A DNA stretch of 64,000 bases from Trichosporon coremiiforme (taxonomy: Eukaryota; Basidiomycota; Tremellomycetes; Trichosporonales; Trichosporonaceae), in contig BCJJ01000006.1 of NCBI GenBank assembly GCA_039545355.1, positions 682,001 to 746,000 of the forward strand, read 5' to 3'. Positions 43,184-56,130 of this stretch are shown here, piece by piece. The translations under genes and the position numbers were made by a program. Position 1 is the stretch's first letter. Each line of letters begins with the position of its first letter. The notes under the pieces are model-generated. The model was not told the DNA's origin. It searched no databases and saw nothing but the letters and a program-made list of their open reading frames with translations.

Positions 43184-43397
43184 TTTGCCGTGGTAACGTT
43201 GTCAAGGTTCGATCACCGTCTTCTCGAAATCTCGGAGAAGAGCAGGCGGTCACTTGAATGCGGCGCCGAGCAACATCATCCCACGTGGCTCTTATCTGCA
43301 CCTCCCATGTATCTCAGGCCGCGCGTCACTGTCCGCTTCACGATGAACACTTGCGTCAAGGTGCTCGCCAGCTCTCTCAGCATCAACACAATCCATC

Positions 43398-44571
<1,174 letters not shown>

Positions 44572-44856
44572 AAGTAGAGATCGTGTATGCATACGACAGA
44601 AGTATAGCTAGCTTGTTACACTTCCGCCCCATATTCTGCGCATTCCCTACTAACTGCTTCATTATCACGTAGCCTTCGGCAAGGCATGCAGGGCAGGACT
44701 CGAATGTTGTCATGTCGGGCAACTTGGCTAAGGCGACCATGTCGGACGGAATCAAATCCGGTCACATCCTTCGCGACCCCTCCACTGACGAGAACTCGAT
44801 CGCCGCCTCCTTTGTTGTCCCTCGCCTTCAACCAAACCATCCAGTCATCAAGCACG

Positions 44857-45946
44857 ATGGCGGGAGTTCAGCTCCCTTTCTCAGCCGGTGAGATAGTCAT
44901 TTTTCTTCCTACAAGCTGACGACGCAGAGGCGCTGAACCGGTACCGGTTGACGCACAATGACCGCGAGTATCGACCGCTGATCAGGCGTCTGAATAAGGC
45001 TCCCGCGGTCGACGGACAGGAGGACGGGGACAAGGAGATGCTGCATCTGGACGTTGAAAAGTGGCGCCTGCATGTTGAGCGCTTGATGGCGAGCGCCAAG
45101 TCGATGGAGCGGCAGAAGCGCGAGTACGAGCGTAAGAAGGATGAGACTGGTAAGTTGGCCAGCTGCCAAGTGGGAGGACAGTAACTGACATCAGTTTCGC
45201 AAACGGAGGCTCTGCGCGCGAAGCTGGCGGAAGAAACAGCCCTGCTGCAAGCGAAGCAGACGGAGCGCGCGCGGCGGATGAAGTGCGACGAGGTCGCGCG
45301 CAAAATCACTGCGCGGGGCAAGACACGGGTGGAGCTCGATGCGTGAGTTTCCTGTGGGCTACGTTGACTGACATGCAGGCAAATTGCGTCTCTGAAGGCT
45401 CTGATCGTGGAGCACCGCGCGTCGTACGAGGCGGTGCTGGGAGTAGCGCAGCAGCGCGCGGACACGTTCGGCCGCATCGCGGCACTGGTGGACGAGTGTC
45501 GCGGCCTGAAGCTGGTGCTGTCGGAGGAGGACGCGGCGGCGGAGAAGCTCGTCGAGCAGGCGGAAAAGGAGCTCAAGGCCGAGAAGGTCAAGGAGAAGAG
45601 CGAGAAGACCAAGCTCTCCGCGCAGACGCTCCCGTTCCAGCCCTCTGCGACTCTGTCGGCGCCGACATCGCGCCAGCACTCTGCCTCTCCCGGGCCCGCT
45701 CACGATGGAGCGCACGCTCACCCCCTGCCGGCGCGGCCCCTTAGGAGCGGGCGTCGCGCCGCCGCGTCCCATGCTCCGCACTCCGCATCCGGCCTTCCGC
45801 CGCGCCCGGTCAGCGGACTCAGGAACGTGAGGCACATGCATACCGGTCCGCCGGGGCTGGAGGACGGAGAGCTCGGGGAGGACGACGGCGCCGGACAGAA
45901 GCGCAAGGCCGAGGAGCCCCACGGACGGAGCACGAGGAGGAAGTAG
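44857..45946 (+). CDS. THOC7: THO complex subunit 7 homologue, join(44857..44887,44928..45149,45195..45342,45379..45946)
   Basis: Four exons (introns 40, 45 and 36 nt) give 322 aa. The first 190 residues are the helical Thoc7 core: ALNRYRLTHNDREYRPLIRR, KWRLHVERLMASAKSMERQK, LRAKLAEETALLQAKQTERA, then RRMKCDEVARKITARGKTRV, where the CDEVARKI block matches the RxxCDxIAxxI signature of THOC7, and QIASLKALIVEHRASYEAVL. The C-terminal 130 aa are Ser/Pro/Ala-rich and end in a basic RKAEEP...RSTRRK tail. Role: nuclear mRNP assembly and export as part of THO/TREX. Same strand as PRE2, 285 bp after it. Confidence 0.78.
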
Positions 45947-48900
45947 TGTTGTATTTGTATGCATTAGAGACATATTCGCACTTGCAGGCTGGCGACATGA
46001 CCAATCACGCGTGACTGGCACTGAACAGCATGGCCTGGTCACGTAGCTGACTGCAAACGGGCCACTCAAACCTTTCGTTGACGGACTTGGATAGCCTGAA
46101 TGTACCTCCAGTGCCGCTTTCTTCCTCTGCTTTGGGAAAACGACTCCGGAAGAACCGTCAACATGCTTTGGCTGTTGAATTGAAGTCATCCCAAGCTTGA
46201 CGCGAGAATTGCAGACGACGCCGTCGTAGAATCGCGGTTCTCCGCAACTTATGTCTGACTTTACACCAATTCATCCGTGTCAAGCATTCCTTCCCACACA
46301 CAAGATGCTGAGAACGGTGCAGCGAAGTCACATGAATAGATCGCACGCATTCATGAACAGACAAGCGGCAGCGTACGTAGGAACAACAGGTTAGCCTTTC
46401 GGGCAAACGTTGCAGGCCAGCCCTGCGGGACCCACCCCGCTTCGTGTGACCTGAAGCTTCATCGAGAACAGCCGTAACTCGTCGAAGGTCGTTATGGTGT
46501 GTAAAGAGATGCAGGTTAGGTCCAGAAGTAAGCTCGAAAGATGTGTAGACCGTAGTGCGATAAACGTTCCGGCGTGGAAGTTCGCGCAGGCTTGCGGACA
46601 TCTCACAGGGGACGGCCGGTGCTTGCTATCTCGGGATAAGATCAGACGGACGGCGCCTGCCTTGTGACTCCTCGACCGACATCACAAGCTGCAGTGGATG
46701 GTTCAGCCGCGATAGTGAGCACGGGCGCCGGTCGGCGACTCCGTGGCGGAGAAATCAACGGCGTGCTTCGGCGGCCACCCCCGCCGGACTGTCACATCCT
46801 CTCTCATCGCCGATCCTGCACCCATCGCCGTCTATGCACCGGCGGCATCCCGAGGTCGCCGTATAGTACGTTGGTGAGCTATCAGCACCCGTTAAGAGAG
46901 TCCCGGGTAGGAGGAACGCAGTCACGGCCGATCACCAGCGTGACGATACGCGGACGGAGGAATCGGTGTCTAGATTTAAGTGTCTGGCTCGTGGCACTGC
47001 ACGGTCGTAACATGTGCGTGGCATGTGTCCACCAATATCTCTGCACGTCATGCACGGCGCTGGATCGGCATGTTGCACTAACGGCGTTCAGAAGGCCGAC
47101 ACTCTGAAGACGCACAAGAAGCCGCGAAGGGAAGCACGGCGGCCGAGTCCCGCCTTCGTTGTTATCGGCGGAAATGTGTGCCGAGATTAGACCGTGACGT
47201 TCCATATCCGTTCACAGGCACTACCTACTCACGGAGAAAGCGCACGCACGCCCCGCTCAGCCTAGCACGACCGAAGCATGCGCTGAAGAGATGCCCGAGA
47301 TGCTGCTCAGAGTTCACCCATACCAGCGCCGGCATGGAAGTCTGGCACCGGGCGTCGACATGATCATCGCCAAGTACTGGCCGCGGGTAAACCAAGTCTG
47401 CCAGCACCGGTGCACCGGCCGTCGCTCTGCTACCTCACTGACATTCATGACCTCCAACCAGATGAGCTGCAAGGTATCTCCGGACATCTAATCTACGCGA
47501 GTCCGCATCTTGGACGGAGAAACTGTGCGCGCTCAGGAGGTGCGGGGCTCAGTCCGCCAAAGTAGGAGCGCGGCCGTACGTACTCCGTCTGTGATCGACG
47601 ACGTCGATCCACTACCTCCCTCAATGGCTGCCGATCGGCAGACGGTCGTCTGCCAGGTCTCACCAGGCAAGTGCGGGGCCGAGTTGCTTCTGCCGGACTC
47701 TAGACAATCCGCAACCGTACTCACCGGCTCTACTATGCGACATCAGCGTGCCCCGTGGATATCTGCGTTCCGCGGCGGGCATGGAAGCCGCATAACCGCT
47801 CTGCCGACCGTCTTCTCTGCGTAGAGATGCATCTGCCGAGATGCCGACGAGCAGAAAGTCCTCGGAACGACCGCCCAAGACCAACTTCAGCCGTAACAGC
47901 CGCGAGATTATCATGTGCCGAGATGCCGCCCATGTCTGCGGCTGACAGATGTCCAGTTCTGCGGGAGAACTCACGTCCGGCAGCACAAATAGTGCGCGCA
48001 CAGCCGCCAGAAGCAAACATAGAACAGCGTGCCGAGATACCAGCAGCCAGAGGTAGCCGGCAGATGTTCACATTCCCGGCAACAATCGATAGATGGTCAC
48101 AAGAGATTGCAATGCCGAGATGCCGACCTCATCTGCGGCCGCCGGACTTCCACTTCTGCGGGGAAAATCACGCCCAGCTGGGCAAATGGCGCATTCACGG
48201 GCGCCATAATCACGCAGATGTAGCTGTGCCGAGATGCCGGCTCCGTCTGGCGGCCGAGAGACGTCCTCGATCCCAGAGACGCACAACAGGCGGCCGCCAG
48301 CGATGACAATGCCGAGAAGCCGAGTACTTCCCCCGAGACTGTGAGCCCCGAAGGCCTGAACTTGGAGCCGGGCGGCCGCCATGTACGAAGAAGCGACCGC
48401 AGAGATAGCGATGGGAGCCGGGGGTCCGGTCGATACCGGTGCCGAAAGGGCAAAGTCTGTTATCAATGCCCATGAACATGATCAAGTGACCGATCGCTCC
48501 CGACTTCCGGCGGTAATGAGTCATGCAGCTCATCCTCATGACGTCCGTTTATCGTTATCGGCCCCGGAAACGAGCGATGGCCGCCGCCAGTCGCCGAGTG
48601 AGACTGCGCTGGACGACGAGAGGGACAGATTGAGACACTGACTGCACACGACCCCGCCTCACATGACCGAGACCAGTTTCACCCAATTCACTCACATCGC
48701 TCAACGCGGCCGCCATGCGGACATGCATGCGTCGATGTATCATGTACGGCCGCCTCAACGGCCGCTGTATTGTATAGTTCACGATGTCGGCGACTCCCGG
48801 GCAAGCGTTCGGGTGCCGGGTCGGAAGCCGAAGAGGGCCCGATGACTAGCCATTATCAGGATGCCGAGGTGCGGCGGGTGCCGGCATCGGTGAGTCGCTT

Positions 48901-51900
48901 TGCTTGACACTCCGCTTCCATCGCTCCTCGTACCCGACGCATTGCACATGAAGCCTCATGAATACGTTGCAATGCATGCTGTACACCCCACTATCTGGAA
49001 ATTTCTGCACTGCGCGAGATGACCAGCTGACATACGCGATATTGTTGTAGACTCCTTACTTTCGGTTCCTCCTACTCAACGCATTTCAATTGTTTGGGAT
49101 AAGAGCATTTTTATCCACAAATGTAGTATTCAGATCCTCCTGTCAATCATAGACAACCATGTCTAGCTCAGAAGGGCACAAAGAGCAGTAGGAATTGCTA
49201 CGGAAAGCCGCCTGTCTTCTCAGACAGGCTCATGTCCGTAATCGAGGTCGGATCATAGTGACGGCCATGCCGGGGGTTTTCTACTGAGCCTGTGAGGCAT
49301 GTGAAAGGGATGAAACATGAGGTAATGGCACTGAGATGTGTCTAGATGACTGGATTCAAGGAAGAAGCCCGGTTTGTGTGCCTCATGTCTTCAGCTTCGA
49401 TCAGCTGAGACATGAGACGTGGCCAGTCACCCGCTCGCTCATTCCACACATTGCGCGTTTGCCGTAATAGGCCTGGCTCTCAGTCACATGCACACTACAT
49501 TGCAGGACAGCGCATTTGTGTTTCATCGTACTGAACCTGTGGGGGCGTCGTTCTCACCCAATCCATCAAATTAGCTGTGGCATTCGTAAGTCTTGTACGA
49601 AAATATCCTATCGGCGCTGTGACCGCGGTTTCCCTCTACGTCGTAGCCTCGTCACCATCATGCGACATAGAAAGCATGCCAACGCATATTATCAGCTTCC
49701 CACGCGATCAAGCGTGTCCAGGTCAGAGCGTGATCACAGTCCAACGTCACACAGGTGTCACGAGGGAATACGTTGTGACGATGACGCGTGAACGCTTCCT
49801 TCAGCGCGATCGCCCATATGCACACGCCAAAGACGACGCCAGAAACGCGCCAGAAACCCCCCACGGGGACTCACTCCTCCACCACCACTCTGCCAGGTTT
49901 GCGTCAGGAGAGCGCCAGGGGACGGTCATTCTGGGTCAGGGGGGGCTGTGTGCAATGCGGCAGAGCCGGCGCACGGTTGCAGTGTCGAGTTTCTCGGCGC
50001 CTCATTCCGCACCCGCCTAACTCGCCTCTGCCATCATTCGCCTCTGCCATGGGCAACTGAGAAGCTGCGAGGACGACATGTATAACTTGGTGTCACAAGC
50101 ACACAGAACTGGCATGCGAAATTGGTAGCGAGAATAGATGCACGGCTGATATGCAAGGTCACACGATGCCACGTACGTCCTGAAAGCCGTGGCCCCCTCG
50201 AGCTCGTGTGTTGAGCATCGTCACTGGTTACGTGGAAGGCGACGCCACGACAGAGGTCAGCTGACTTTTACCCGCCACAGTCCTGGATTCTGAACTGTTC
50301 AACGGATTCCACGTCGTTGATGAGAGGAACGAGGCTCGAGTTTCTCACCGATGGACGGCTAAGTGCCCAGCGGTCAGCGGACTCGTATCGGTCCGTACCA
50401 AGCCGCTGACGGAGTACCGTGCTATTGGGCCGAGGAAACAGGGTTGCTGAGCGAGGGTGCTGAGGGTCATGAGGGAAGGATCTATTGGAGGATAGGGTTG
50501 GTGTGCTGTGGATACTCGGTGGCGACTGCCGAATGCGCAGAATACAGCGATCCTGAACGCCTGAGCCCTGCGTGCAAGGGAGTGTCGTATGATGCAAAGA
50601 TTTGCTCGTGGGTGGCAAATGCGTCGCTGCGCGCTGTGTCGGTGCACCCGCTCGACGGCCCCTTGTTCCGTCAGTAGTGCGAAGGAATGGAGGGGATGTG
50701 TGGTGTGTGATCTGCATGCAACAACGGGCCGTCGCCAAGGCGATATGCGCTAGGAGCAGAGTAGATAGATAAGCATGAACGTTTGAACGCGTCCCACTGC
50801 ATGTGCAGCACGTCCATGTCCATGCGCACAGTCGTCGTACATGACACACGATGGTATTGCCCTTTGCAGTATGCAGCAGCGCCTCCGGCGGGTTTCTTGG
50901 CACATGTTGTCCGGTCGGTTACGGCCTGGCACGGTTGGCACGGCGGGCACGCCGGTACGCCGGCGACAGGGGGAACAGGCCGGGGCGCGAAACGGGACAA
51001 AACAAGCGTGACGGGCGCGGGGGCGCAGCCAGGTGTGTAAATGTGCGGGGCGAGGGGTATGCCGTTCTGGGCGCTCTGAAACGCCCTTGGGTGGTTTGCC
51101 ACTTGTTTACAAAAAAATTCATTTAGCTAGAGGCAACGTCAGTGGTTCAGTGACCGCATTTGACTTTGAACAGGCAGCGAAAATCTGAAAATAGGATTCT
51201 CGACTGGCCGATTGGGCGTCGATTGGGCGTGGGCCTTGTGCCTATGACACCCAGAGCTCAGGCCCGGCTCACCGCAAGTTCCTTCCGAGGGCCGTATGTG
51301 GACCTTAACTTGACCACCCGCACCTGCATAGCCCACGAGCTGCGAGCCAACGTATGCGCGGTATGCAGCATGCAGCACCAGTTGGCAGCTGGTCAGCTGC
51401 TCAGCGTCTAAAATTTTTGACGTTCTCACAGTAACCTACCAGTACCAGTTCCACAGAGCCGCAAACGGCGGCATCGCGAGATCTGAGACGCGTCCGGCGC
51501 ATAGCGGCGCTGCGACTAGCTGATCACATTACTGGAGCAGCTCCAACGGGCTGACTGCGGTGGGGAAACCCTGCATGGAACCATCTGCATCTGTCATGAG
51601 CCCATATGCTCATGCTGTCATCTCGTGCATATGGGCAATTTTGAATTCGACATGCATGCGCATATGCCTTCCGCTTGATGCTTGTGCACATGGTCCACAG
51701 CCACTGCTCTAGCTTGGCTTGCACTTGCGATTTCTGGCAGCAAGCCCGCGAACTAGACGTCTCAGGATCTTTCCGAGTCAGGGTCCGCACCATAATCAGG
51801 GTCTAGACAAGGCTCACCAGGCACAACTCTCAAGTCTTCAGCTGACCTGCCTGACTTGGTAAAAAAAAATTCCAGACTGTGTCAGGAAAACCCTGCTCAC

Positions 51901-52805
51901 GTCGCGAGAGGGGCGCAAAATCCTCGATCCCAGAGCGGCTGGCGCGGCGAGGTGCCGCCTGCGAGAATTTTTCCTACTGGTGATGTTAATCGCCGGTGTT
52001 CGCTGGCATTAGCAATGCAATTAGCCCAAGAGGGTCTGCAGGGCATGCAGGGTAAGAAGGGTTGCATGCGTTCCTCGACATGGTTGGCTCGGTGGACACC
52101 CGCACCTGACATACACAGCGCTGAGCGTCCGGCGCTGGCACTGGACTGGGCTGGCTGGCTCGCTGGCACTCCCAACTTGGCTCGCTAGACTGACCGACGT
52201 CCCCTGTCCAGTCCAGTCCTGCCCTGCTGGCGGCCAGCCTGTTCCTGAGCATTCGCGCGCACCCCGCCGCCGCAACCGCCGCCGTTCGCTCGACTGTTGT
52301 TGCAGGTCAACGGCGACCACTTGCCATCAGCCAATCTCATTCACACCCCACCCTTCCCTTGCATCCTACCTCGATCCTTTGACCGCATCTCTCTCTCCTA
52401 TACACCACTCATCCTTTGCTCATCTGCCCGCTCTATTACACTTCTGATAATCTCTTATCATCACAACAACCACAACGGTGTCCGCCATCGCAACGTCACC
52501 ATCACATTGTTGTCTCCAAGCAAGGCAACGCCCATCGACCTGACCCTACTCCCCCATCACTGAGCCCATGTCGGCTACCTTCTCGCAGCCTTCTCCCGAC
52601 TCGACTTGCACCCCCGCTCCTTTCAGCCCCGCTAGACACCTTCTCGCCAACAGGCTCGCCCAACCGAAGCCCTACCTCTACCTCTTCAGAAGCCAGAACC
52701 ACTACAAGATAGGCCCACTCACCGCTTGAGAGGTGTGTGTGGGGTATCTCAACTTTAACCAGTACAACCAACAACAAAGCGTAGACATCGCCCCTCTCAA
52801 GACGC
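45947..52805. other. 6.9-kb gene-free region with degenerate repeats
   Basis: No spliced or unspliced gene could be supported on either strand. ORFs reach about 211 aa but lack codon bias, domains and consistent splice sites. Base composition changes along the region: 46.7-48.9 kb is CG-rich and repetitive (see the 197-bp repeat), while 48.9-49.8 and 51.1-52.3 kb are more mixed with A-runs. The last 500 bp (52300-52805) are pyrimidine-rich and probably the leader/promoter of the next gene. No transposase, reverse-transcriptase or terminal repeat was recognised. Confidence 0.5.
47834..48320. repeat. Diverged tandem repeat, 197-bp period with an internal half-copy
   Basis: The block TGCCGAGATGCCG (or a near variant) starts at 47834, 47916, 48030, 48113, 48227 and 48310. 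Spacings alternate 82, 114, 83, 114, 83, so the full period is 196-197 bp and each unit carries the block twice. The 114-nt halves also share CTGCGG...CTTCTGCGGG...AATCACG. Similarity is partial, so the array is old. A weaker block at 48440 and others near 47176 and 47291 (115 apart) suggest it once extended both ways. Confidence 0.6.
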
Positions 52806-55318
52806 ATGTCAATCACGATGAACAGCCACGCGGGGAGGAAAGGCAAACGAGGTGAGTGCATCTACAGCCCAACAGCGCCATAAAGTGCGGATAGGAGGCA
52901 GGTGTCTGCTGGCACACGAGCAGACTGTCACTGCCAAAAGTTGCGCACACGTGCTGTTGAGCTGACCCTTCTTCCCTCCACAGTCAAGGAACGAAGAACT
53001 CACACGACTCCTCATGCAGGCCCAACCTCCCCCTCCCAGTCCATCCACTCTCCCCCTACGACATCTTCCAATCTTCCTAAAATCAAACTGAATGTGCGCA
53101 CCTACTCGCGTGCATCGTCCGCTGCTTCGTCGTCCCGCGCCCGCGGCGGCGCCAGCCAGCAGCGTCGGCCCGCCGCGTACGATGATGACTCGTCCTCGTC
53201 CTCGTCCTCTGACCTGACGCCGCCTGATGACGACGACGACAACGATGACAACGACGTCGAGGATGACGACTTTGCCGTTGCTCGAACAAAAACGAGAAAG
53301 CGCGAAAGCCTCGGTGCCATCCATGCCTCGGTCAAAGACAAAGGAAAGGGCAAGGCACTGCAGACTTCCCCCGAGAAGCGGTTAGACCACCGAGGTTCTT
53401 CCTCCAACCCAAGACCAACGACCACGGGTCCGAGAGGACGCGACCGCAAGCGCGAGATCAAGCTTGGCGAGGTTGCACGAAGGCGCGCCCGCGACGACAA
53501 GTTCGGGTTCGGCGGCGACCGCTTCGACGATGCTGTAAGTTTTGCTCGTCCCTGACCGATGATTGTTATTGACCTTGTCAGACTCCGACGCAGTCGGCCT
53601 TCGCCAAGTCCTCCTACGTCGACTCCGACTCGACTTCGTCATATGGAGACGACGAGTCCGAGCGCGAGGGGACCGGTTCCCTCAACATGTACGACGAGGA
53701 CGAGACTGAGGACGAGTTCATGGACGGATTACCGGAGGCTTTCGCCGGCCAGGAGATTGAGGACCTGCAATATGGCGCGGGGCCAATCGACTCTGGCGAG
53801 GAGGACGCTGACCCGCAAGAGCTGTGGTGGCAGGAGTCGGAGGAAGATGACGAAGACTTCATCGCCAACCTGACCGGCTCCGATATTGACCAGCTCCAGT
53901 CCCAGTCGTCGGTGCACGCCTCGGAGTCTGACGTTCCGATGTCTGACTCGGAGTCGACGACCGACACCGACGATGCCATGGATGAGTTCGGCTTCCCTCT
54001 CACGTTCAGCATGGACGACCCCCAGCCCGCTGAGGACCAGCCCCTCATTCTTATGGAGAACTGGGATGGACAGTTCGTTCTCGTCCAGCCCAAGAACGAG
54101 CGCTCCAGGTCAAGGCGCCACGGGGGTTCCCGCGGCGCTGGTTCCACCACAGACAGCGTTGCAGCCTCTCTCTCTGCCGGCGAACAGCAGCTCGAGCTTG
54201 TCATCGACGCCGACGCCGAGAACGAGACTGACACGGACTCTGACTGGTGCGACTTTGACGGTGATGACGATGGAGGCGACACGACCGACTCGATGGCTGA
54301 GGAGGACATGCCCATGCTCGACGGCTCTGGATTCGACGAGCTCATCGCGACCCAGCAATTTGCCGCGAACACCAACTACGGGGCGATGCCTCCGATCCCC
54401 CTTCCTCCTCTCGCCGCTGTCGATGAGAACGGTGCCCCGATGATCATCGTTACGGACGCTGCGCTCGACGCTGCCGCTGCCGCTTGTGCGCTGCCGCTCA
54501 CCCCTGTCACCGCCGCACCTGCCCCTGTCACGCCTGCTCCGGTCGTCGACGTGTCTGCTCCGGCCTCGCCTACGACTGTGGCGATTCCCTCTTCGGCTGT
54601 CAACGGTGGTGCCGTCACAGCCCCTGTCATGGGCACGTTCCACGTCAGCCAGGCGCCCTGCGCGCACGCGGTCATTGACGGCTCGAAGACGACGACCAAG
54701 TCACCCTTCGCGCGGAGGCGAAGGAAGGTTGGCGGTGAGACGTCGTCGCAGACGTCGACCAAGCGCCGGTCGTCGCTCAACACCACAACGATAGACCCCT
54801 TCTCGCCCGTGCTCAAGAAGACGCGTTACTCGTCGATCCCGGGTCACCCGCGGTACATTGCTGCGCGCCGTGCCGCCCAGGCACTCCTCGACCCGCTCGA
54901 CCGCGAGTCGACGCCGTCGGACGACGAGCCCGCCTTCTCGCTCGAGGACATTATGGACGCCTCGATGCTGCGGGTCAACGACATTGACTCTGGCGACGAG
55001 TCGACGGACAAGCAGGAGGACGCGCATCACCTATTCCGCTTCGATAAGGTGCCGGTGTCGATGTATATGCGGCGCAACTTTAACTCGTCGGGCAGCAAGC
55101 GGAGACACGTTGAGCCTGACTCGATGCCGCTGTACGCGCCTGCGCGGGGCGGCGGCCGGACGACGCTCGCCGAGACGCTCGCTGGCCCTGCCAACCGCAT
55201 GCTCATCTCGCCGATGCTCGCGCCGCAGCAAGGCGCTGTCTACGATGAGCAGTCGAGCCGCAAGGACCGGCGCCGTGCGCGCAAGGCGGGCGCGGACATT
55301 CGCCCGCTCGCCATCTAA
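52806..55318 (+). CDS. Large acidic, Ser-rich nuclear-type protein, join(52806..52851,52984..53534,53582..55318)
   Basis: Three exons (introns 132 and 47 nt), phases consistent, give 777 aa. The basic N-terminus (NSHAGRKGKRG) is followed by Ser/Asp repeats ([20 protein letters not shown]) and a KRES/KGKGK basic stretch, then a very acidic region of about 250 aa (YDEDETEDEFMDGLPEAFAG, EEDADPQELWWQESEEDDED). Conserved-looking blocks follow: LILMENWDGQFVLVQPKNER, PAFSLEDIMDASMLRVNDID and HLFRFDKVPVSMYMRRNFNS. The layout (acidic middle, short C-terminal motif of the VPxSxxRR kind) recalls fungal transcription co-regulators such as Ifh1-like proteins, but I cannot confirm the family. A nuclear location is inferred from composition. 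A second in-frame ATG lies at 52818. Confidence 0.72.
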
Positions 55319-56130
55319 TTGTCTCACCATTGCATCACATCAATCACTATCCACCCTCATCCCATCCTCCTACTCAATCACCACCCTGTCTACCCTGTTT
55401 CCACCACCCTCTACAATCCAATCCGATCCACTCCACCGCATGAAACGACGCCAACCGACCTAGACGGAAATCATAACTGCAAGAAAAGTGGAAGAGGACA
55501 AGAAGAAGATATATCATTTGGGACGTGTGTCTGGGTTTTCTACTGCATAAATCTGTTGCTTCTTCTCATTCTCCGATGACACCCTGTGAAAAAAATAGTC
55601 TGTTTTTGAAAGAATTATATAAAAAGTGTATATCAGTGAGGTATGCAGAACGTTAAGAAGACATGCGAGCAGTGGAGGCGCGAAGCGCTGGAGTGAGCAA
55701 CGACGATTTAGAGAGAACTGCTAGCCCGGGGGGCATCGACATTCCGCTCGCGGTATACATAGTTTGCGCTGAGGTGACTGGAACGTCTGATTGTGCAAGT
55801 CGGAGTGCTGAGCGTAGTCCAGGCCCGAACCGAGTTTAGCCGGGGTCGCTCTTTGAACCAATTACATGCCGCATCGGCGACTAGTTATTGGCCGAGTGAG
55901 ATTTAGTGGTGGGCGAGGACGAGCGTGCGAGAGTTAGTATCGAGCGAGTCGAGTCGTCAACCTCTGGCCGCGTTATCGGTGCCGTTACGGCTTGGGTACA
56001 TAAGCAAGACCTCGAGTTTATCCAGAAGGTCTTCCAAAACATTCCTCCTACTCTTCATCTCTACCTTCGCCGTTCACCATTCGGGGTTCGAGTTCGACGT
56101 TTCGTCTGAGAGTGTAGGAGATACGACAAG
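55319..56130. other. Intergenic, no gene seen
   Basis: 812 bp: CA/CT-rich 3' UTR-like sequence to about 55460, an AT-rich stretch at 55585-55640, then the promoter of the PLP-enzyme gene. No supported feature. Confidence 0.45.

Noticed and set aside
47834..48320. CRISPR-like reading of the regularly spaced blocks
   Set aside because: Blocks are short and diverged, spacings alternate 83/114 and the genome is eukaryotic; a tandem repeat explains them.
50268..50903. 211-aa minus-strand frame in the gene desert
   Set aside because: Cys/His/Thr-rich, low-complexity translation, no family resemblance, and competing frames on the other strand.
45947..52805. Centromere
   Set aside because: Gene-poor and repeat-bearing, but only 6.9 kb and without recognisable retroelements. 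Tremellomycete centromeres are usually longer and transposon-rich, so this is not claimed.
54110..54816. Overlapping minus-strand frames of 146-185 aa
   Set aside because: Shadow of the acidic protein gene; Arg/Gly/Asp-rich nonsense composition.
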